The notes under the pieces are model-generated. The model was not told the origin of the DNA. It saw nothing but the letters and a program-made list of their open reading frames with translations, and made no database searches. Positions 6,746 to 9,639 of a stretch of 9,639 bases of DNA are shown in pieces. The DNA lies in contig DHXA01000171.1 in the NCBI GenBank assembly GCA_002413455.1, positions 1-9,639 on the forward strand. Reading direction: 5' to 3'. Both the position numbers and the translations under genes were made by a program. The stretch is from Rhodanobacter sp. UBA5168 (GTDB taxonomy: Bacteria; Pseudomonadota; Gammaproteobacteria; Xanthomonadales; Rhodanobacteraceae). The number at the start of each line of letters is the position of its first letter. The first letter of the stretch is position 1.

Positions 6746-7639
6746 ATGATCCCGAAGCTGCCTCCCCTTGCCGAAGTGCTCGACCTGGTGCCCGACGCGG
6801 TCTGCGTCGTCGATGCCGAGGGCCGCTTCCTGTACGTCAACGCAAGCTTCGAGCGAATTTTCGGCTTTGTCCCTGACGAGGTGCTTGGCCGGCGAATATT
6901 CGATCTGGTCCATCCCGACGACCGCGCGGCGACGATGCAGCAAGCCGAACAGGTGATGGCCGGCGCGCCGCAGCCCCACTTCCGCAATCGCTACGTCCAC
7001 AAGGAGGGTCACAGTGTGGACATCCAGTGGTCGGCGCGCTGGCTGCCCGACCGTGGTGTACGTATCGGGGTGGCCCACGAGGTGACCGAACTGCGCCGTA
7101 CCGAGCTCGAGCTCGAGCACCGCGCCAGCCACGATCCGTTGACCGGATTGTCCAATCGCCACCGGTTGCAGTGCGAACTGCAATACGCCATCGCGCACGC
7201 AACGCAGACCGGCGACCGCCTGGCCGTGCTCTACATGGACCTTGATGGCTTCAAGGAGGTCAATGATCGAGGCGGACACGAGGCCGGCGACCGCCTGCTG
7301 TGCGACGTCGCACAGCGCCTGCAGCAAGGCCTTCGACAGGGCGACCTGGTGGCCCGCGTCGGTGGCGACGAGTTTGTCGCGTTGCTGCCCGGCTGTCGCG
7401 ATGCCGAGGTCGCCCAGGCCGTCGCCGACGGCATCCGCGCCCGCTTGAGCCCGCCCTACACGCTGCCTGATGGCTTGTTCCGGCTGGATGCCAGCGTCGG
7501 GATCGCCTGTTTCCCGGCAGACGGACGCGACCCCGACGCTCTGCTGGCCCACGCCGACCGCGCGATGTATGCGGACAAACGCCAACGGTCGCGGCGTGGC
7601 GACGCCGACCTGACATGCGGCATCGCCGCGGACGCCTGA
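6746..7639 (+). CDS. PAS-GGDEF diguanylate cyclase
   Basis: A 297-residue cytoplasmic protein with no membrane segment. Residues 8-115 are a PAS sensor: VPDAVCVVDAEGRFLYVN at 15-32, then FGFVPDEVLGRRIFDLVHPDD at 39-59 and a closing strand ending HEVTELRR. A short helix (TELELEHRASHD) joins it to a GGDEF domain at about 125-285. That domain has DPLTGLSNRHRL, the metal/nucleotide site MDLDGFKEVNDRGGHEAGD, and an intact GGDEF active site at 206-210. RQGD at 197-200 is an RxxD inhibitory site with the canonical spacing, so product inhibition by c-di-GMP is expected. The enzyme should join two GTP into c-di-GMP under PAS control. The ligand is unknown, and no heme- or flavin-specific residues are obvious. 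ATG 6746 is the first usable in-frame start; an in-frame stop at 6674 bounds the ORF. No good ribosome-binding site precedes it, so translation may be weak or use CTG 6704. Confidence 0.93.
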   Translation: MIPKLPPLAEVLDLVPDAVCVVDAEGRFLYVNASFERIFGFVPDEVLGRRIFDLVHPDDRAATMQQAEQVMAGAPQPHFRNRYVHKEGHSVDIQWSARWLPDRGVRIGVAHEVTELRRTELELEHRASHDPLTGLSNRHRLQCELQYAIAHATQTGDRLAVLYMDLDGFKEVNDRGGHEAGDRLLCDVAQRLQQGLRQGDLVARVGGDEFVALLPGCRDAEVAQAVADGIRARLSPPYTLPDGLFRLDASVGIACFPADGRDPDALLAHADRAMYADKRQRSRRGDADLTCGIAADA

Positions 7640-7733
7640 CCTCCCGTTATTGCAGGATTGTTCAAAACGCCTGCACTGCGCGTGTCGAACGTTACGTGGC
7701 GAGTGTTGCGCGGATGAAATTTGTCCCCGCCAC

Positions 7734-7754
7734 CTTTGTCTGCCGACGACAAAG
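7734..7754. terminator. Perfect 7-bp hairpin between convergent genes
   Basis: CTTTGTC (7734-7740) and GACAAAG (7748-7754) form a perfect 7-bp stem with the 7-nt loop TGCCGAC. It lies 27 bp beyond the repaired stop of the minus-strand dioxygenase-like gene and 94 bp beyond the stop of the PAS-GGDEF gene. No T-run follows on either strand, so it is a transcript-end hairpin candidate rather than a clear intrinsic terminator. Confidence 0.4.
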
Positions 7755-7780
7755 CGGCCATCGCTTCAAGCCGAACCCCA

Positions 7781-8168
7781 TCAGAAGTCCGACTTTGCGA
7801 AACGCGCGACGCCCTGGTTCCTGCCCGGCGGATCGAGCGTGGTCAGATCGAGTTCGATCGGTGTTCCCATCCAGTGAGCCAGAGTGGTGTGGTCCGCCGT
7901 CGGTGAGGGGATGGACCAGCGCGGTCAATCCGGACTCCTCGATCAGACGCAAGATGGTGGGCAAGGCTTCCTTCGTGAAGTGAATCTCGAACTGGGGAAT
8001 GGGGTGCGGGCCGGCCTTGCCATCCTTCAGCTGGCCGACGAAAAGAAGCTGGGGAATGGCACCGGATTCCATAAGGTCGACCAGGCGAAGACGGATGGCC
8101 TCGGCCCTGGCGCGCGTGTCGGGAACGTAATAAAGATGCGCGTGATACGGCGCGCCCTGCTCGGTCAT
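7781..8168 (-). pseudogene. DOPA 4,5-dioxygenase-family protein, interrupted by one frameshift
   Basis: The family comprises small extradiol-type dioxygenases that open catechol rings; plant and fungal members act on DOPA. From ATG 8168 the frame reads YHAHLYYVPD near the start (metal-type His), then a helix, FVGQLKDGKAGPHPIPQFEIHF (residues about 43-64) and LTALVHPLTDG, all diagnostic. Immediately after, the frame becomes unlike the family and runs to 7692. The expected C-terminus, DHTTLAHWMGTPIELDL and onward, is in another minus-strand frame and stops at 7781. Joining the frames at the GGCGGACC tract (plus 7891-7898) with a net one-base excess gives about 128 residues, close to family size. 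Either the gene is newly broken or the sequence has a one-base error there. GGAGGA lies 5 bp before ATG 8168, so the start is secure. The tautomerase gene is 25 bp upstream on the same strand, forming a probable operon. Confidence 0.85.
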
Positions 8169-8193
8169 GTCGATCCTCCGGTGACTGCTGGCC

Positions 8194-8379
8194 TCATGCG
8201 TCCGCGAGCAGCTTGCCGGCCTTGGCCCAGGCGTCGCGTGGCACTTCGCTGATCAGAATATCCACGCTTTCCGGCGGGCAGGCCAGGGTTTCGGCGGTGA
8301 CCCTGGTCACTTCGCGAACGAACGCGCGCTTCTGTTCCACCGTGCGGCCGGGGTGCATTTCGAGGTGCAGGGTAGGCAT
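8194..8379 (-). CDS. 4-oxalocrotonate tautomerase-family protein
   Basis: A 61-residue protein with the length and layout of 4-oxalocrotonate tautomerase. Pro2, which becomes the N-terminal catalytic proline after Met removal, is followed by the strand TLHLEMHPGRTVEQKRAFVR. A helix (EVTRVTAETLACPPESVDILI) and the SEVPRDAWAKAG ending match the family. The conserved active-site Arg region (GRT) and the EVPxxxW motif are present. Such enzymes shift dienol/keto forms of ring-cleavage products in catechol catabolism, working as hexamers in the cytoplasm. The partner here is a ring-opening dioxygenase-like gene 25 bp downstream, which fits that role, but the substrate is not determined. GGAG at 8387-8390 lies 7 bp before the start. 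It is the second copy of a duplicated ATCGGAG in the leader. The gene is divergent from a LysR regulator 114 bp away. Confidence 0.92.
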   Translation of the reverse strand: MPTLHLEMHPGRTVEQKRAFVREVTRVTAETLACPPESVDILISEVPRDAWAKAGKLLADA

Positions 8380-8493
8380 GACAGCTCTCCGATAAGCGCC
8401 TCCGATGGAGGCAATGCGGTCATGTTGCGCCCCGCCCTGGCATTGATAAACATGCGATGATTTGACTCATACAGAACCTATGGGTTTTCAATC
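8380..8493. promoter_or_regulatory. Divergent control region, tautomerase operon / LysR
   Basis: This 114-bp spacer must hold both promoters. Visible symmetry: ATGA (8457-8460) / TCAT (8467-8470) with a 6-bp spacer, and AACC (8475-8478) / GGTT (8483-8486) with a 4-bp spacer. Both are close to the LysR start and are candidate regulator contacts. AT content is highest around 8441-8490, where the promoters are most likely. No box set is strong enough to name. The tautomerase leader carries the hairpin listed separately. Confidence 0.4.
8387..8412 (-). promoter_or_regulatory. Leader hairpin with duplicated ribosome-binding motif
   Basis: Read on the minus strand, the leader has GCCTCC-ATC-GGAGGC (plus 8398-8412), a perfect 6-bp stem with a 3-nt loop. 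ATCGGAG occurs twice, once inside this hairpin (plus 8400-8406) and once as the real ribosome-binding site (plus 8387-8393). The CTCC of the 5' arm could pair with either GGAG copy. This would allow an open or a closed state of the site before the tautomerase start. Confidence 0.35.
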
Positions 8494-9390
8494 GTGAACA
8501 AGCTAGCCGGCATGGAGATGTTCGTGCGGGTCGTGGAAAGCGGCAGCTTCAGCGCCGCCGCCGAGATCAGCCAGGTCTCGGCGACCATGGTTGCCAAGCA
8601 CATCCGCGCCATCGAAGACCGGCTGGGCGCCCGCCTGCTTCATCGCACCACCCGTCGACAACAGCTTTCCGATGTGGGCCGGCTCTATTACGAGCGCTGC
8701 AAACATGTGCTGGCCGACGTGGACCTCGCCGAAGCCAGCGCGTCGGAACTGCAGTCCAGTCCGCGCGGCCGGTTGCGGCTGATCGCGCCCGTCAGTTTCG
8801 GCAGCCACAGCCTGGTGCCGGTACTGGGCGAGTACATGGACCGCCATCCCGATGTCAGCATCGAACTGACGCTGGACAACCGCCGGCCCAATCTGCTCGA
8901 CGAAGGTTTCGAGCTGGGCATCCATATCGGCGACATCGACGAACCCGGCCTGGTCGCGCGACCGCTGCAACCGTACCGCCGACGGCTGGCCGCCGCGCCG
9001 GGCTATCTGGCGCGCCATGGCCAGCTCGAACATCCCGAACAACTGAGTGCGCACGAATGCCTCGGCTTGTCGTACTGGCGACGGCACGATCGCTGGCGGC
9101 TGGTCGGACCCGATGGAGAAACCTGTGACGTCGCCGTGCAGGGCCGGTTCACCGCGAACCAGGGCAATGCCCTGCGCATCGCCGCCTTGAACGGCATAGG
9201 CATCGCGCTGCAGCCCGAAGCGGTGCTGGCCGACGATCTCGCCACCGGCCGCCTGTTGCCGGTGCTGCCCGGCTGGTCGCTTGCGCCGTCGCCGATGTAC
9301 CTGATCTACGCGCAGAACCTGCGCCCCACCGCCAAGCTGCGCAGTGCGATCGATTTCCTGCTCACCCGGTTCGGCCAGTCGCAGGCGTGA
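8494..9390 (+). CDS. LysR-family transcriptional regulator, CrgA-like
   Basis: A 298-residue LysR-type regulator. The N-terminus MNKLAGMEMFVRVVESGSFS and the helix-turn-helix to about residue 41 (SFSAAAEISQVSATMVAKHI, then RAIEDRLGARLL) fit the CrgA-like branch, as do HRTTRRQQLSDVGRLYYERC and RGRLRLIAPVSFGSHSLVPVL. Residues about 91-293 are the effector-binding domain. Members often sit divergent from one or two small catabolic or redox genes, as here with the tautomerase/dioxygenase pair. GTG 8494 is the chosen start because family members begin a few residues before MEMFVRVVE. ATG 8512 is the in-frame alternative and would remove six residues. No clear ribosome-binding site precedes GTG 8494. 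However, a five-codon frame from ATG 8480 stops at TGA 8495-8497, overlapping the start, so coupled translation is possible. The effector is unknown, perhaps an aromatic compound. Confidence 0.93.
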   Translation: MNKLAGMEMFVRVVESGSFSAAAEISQVSATMVAKHIRAIEDRLGARLLHRTTRRQQLSDVGRLYYERCKHVLADVDLAEASASELQSSPRGRLRLIAPVSFGSHSLVPVLGEYMDRHPDVSIELTLDNRRPNLLDEGFELGIHIGDIDEPGLVARPLQPYRRRLAAAPGYLARHGQLEHPEQLSAHECLGLSYWRRHDRWRLVGPDGETCDVAVQGRFTANQGNALRIAALNGIGIALQPEAVLADDLATGRLLPVLPGWSLAPSPMYLIYAQNLRPTAKLRSAIDFLLTRFGQSQA

Positions 9391-9422
9391 GGTTCGTCCG
9401 CTTCATGTGTGGTCCGACCGAA

Positions 9423-9440
9423 CCGCGGTCGAGACCGCGG
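9423..9440. terminator. 18-bp inverted repeat downstream of the CrgA-like gene
   Basis: CCGCGGTC-GA-GACCGCGG is a perfect inverted repeat with 8-bp arms. In RNA it would fold as a 7-bp stem with a CGAG loop. It lies 32 bp after the LysR stop and about 77 bp before the next gene. No T-run follows, so it may be a weak terminator or 3'-end stabiliser. A dyad operator for the downstream gene is the alternative. Confidence 0.4.
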
Positions 9441-9517
9441 GCCACGTTACCATCGTCACTTGCCTGATGCCGGCCACCGCACGACGCTTGCCCGGCCGCC
9501 CCTGGGGAGCGAACGAC

Positions 9518-9639
9518 GTGGACACCGCAACACCCTCGCCTCCCCTTCGCGCGGCAACCGGTGACGCTCCGGTTTCCCGCGCCCGCATCGAATCGATCGA
9601 CCTGCTCCGCGGCATCATCATCGTCATCATGGCGCTCGA
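9518..9639 (+). CDS. DUF1624/heparan-alpha-glucosaminide N-acetyltransferase-like membrane protein, 5' part only
   Basis: Only the first 40 codons are in the window, and the frame is open at the right edge. After about 20 variable residues rich in Pro, Ala and Thr, the translation reads RIESIDLLRGIIIVIMALD. This matches the opening of DUF1624-type membrane proteins (R-x-x-S-I-D-x-L-R-G followed by the first hydrophobic helix and M-A-L-D), a pattern shared with YeiB and related acyltransferase-like proteins. The start is GTG 9518, with GGGGAGC at 9504-9510 and a 7-bp gap. ATG 9466 is in another frame. Eukaryotic relatives move an acetyl group across a membrane to glucosamine. The bacterial role is not established, and the fragment is too short to say more. 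Confidence 0.75.
   Translation, partial: MDTATPSPPLRAATGDAPVSRARIESIDLLRGIIIVIMAL

Noticed and set aside
6698..7585. Minus-strand open frame of 295 codons opposite the PAS-GGDEF gene
   Set aside because: The plus strand carries all PAS and GGDEF motifs, and the antisense translation matches nothing I recognise.
7692..7780. C-terminal extension of the dioxygenase-like frame to 7692
   Set aside because: The sequence after the frameshift is not family-like, and the alternative frame restores the family C-terminus ending at 7781.
1..9639. Defence island, toxin-antitoxin pair, prophage, transposon or CRISPR array
   Set aside because: No nuclease, transposase, integrase or antitoxin motifs and no regularly spaced long repeats were found. 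All well-supported genes are metabolic, stress, signalling or regulatory.

Overview
The window is high-GC DNA with strong C/G bias at third codon positions. It is compact and bacterial, and most starts carry GGAG-type ribosome-binding sites. The gene mix is a GcvA-type LysR regulator next to a PhzF protein, a CrgA-type LysR regulator, a PAS-GGDEF protein, a GFA protein, a sirtuin and MsrA. This suggests a free-living gammaproteobacterium of the Xanthomonadales/Rhodanobacteraceae type, or a high-GC betaproteobacterium. That placement rests on gene style only. There are no rRNA or tRNA genes, no CRISPR array, no IS element and no phage genes.

Layout from left to right. Positions 1-362 hold no gene I can support. 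A degenerate receiver-domain protein follows (+, 363-749). It converges on a secreted DUF4440/SnoaL-like protein (-, 794-1267). A 375-bp divergent spacer leads to msrA (+, 1643-2149), which is followed closely by a class II-type sirtuin (+, from 2153 or 2189). After a 360-bp spacer with a 14-bp perfect palindrome come a TMEM175/DUF1211 membrane protein (+, 3374-3994) and a GFA-family zinc protein (+, 4070-4525). A GcvA-type LysR regulator (-, 4614-5525) is divergent from a PhzF-family protein (+, 5643-6518). Their 117-bp shared spacer carries a regular set of dyads. A PAS-GGDEF diguanylate cyclase (+, 6746-7639) follows. The last block is a 4-oxalocrotonate tautomerase-like gene and a DOPA 4,5-dioxygenase-like gene (both -), divergent from a CrgA-type LysR regulator (+, 8494-9390). 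The right edge cuts the start of a DUF1624-type membrane protein (+, from 9518).

Two divergent regulator-target modules stand out: gcvA-like/phzF-like, and crgA-like/(4-OT + ring-cleavage dioxygenase). The second looks like a small aromatic-catabolism unit. The clearest anomaly is that its dioxygenase gene is frameshifted near 7889-7905. The conserved C-terminus is readable in another frame and ends at 7781. The other items of interest are cis-acting: an alternating hexamer array with an 11-bp period at the phzF-like promoter, and a duplicated ribosome-binding-site motif partly locked in a hairpin ahead of the tautomerase gene. I do not see strong evidence for a wholly new multi-gene system. 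This is mostly ordinary chromosomal accessory content with interesting regulatory detail.
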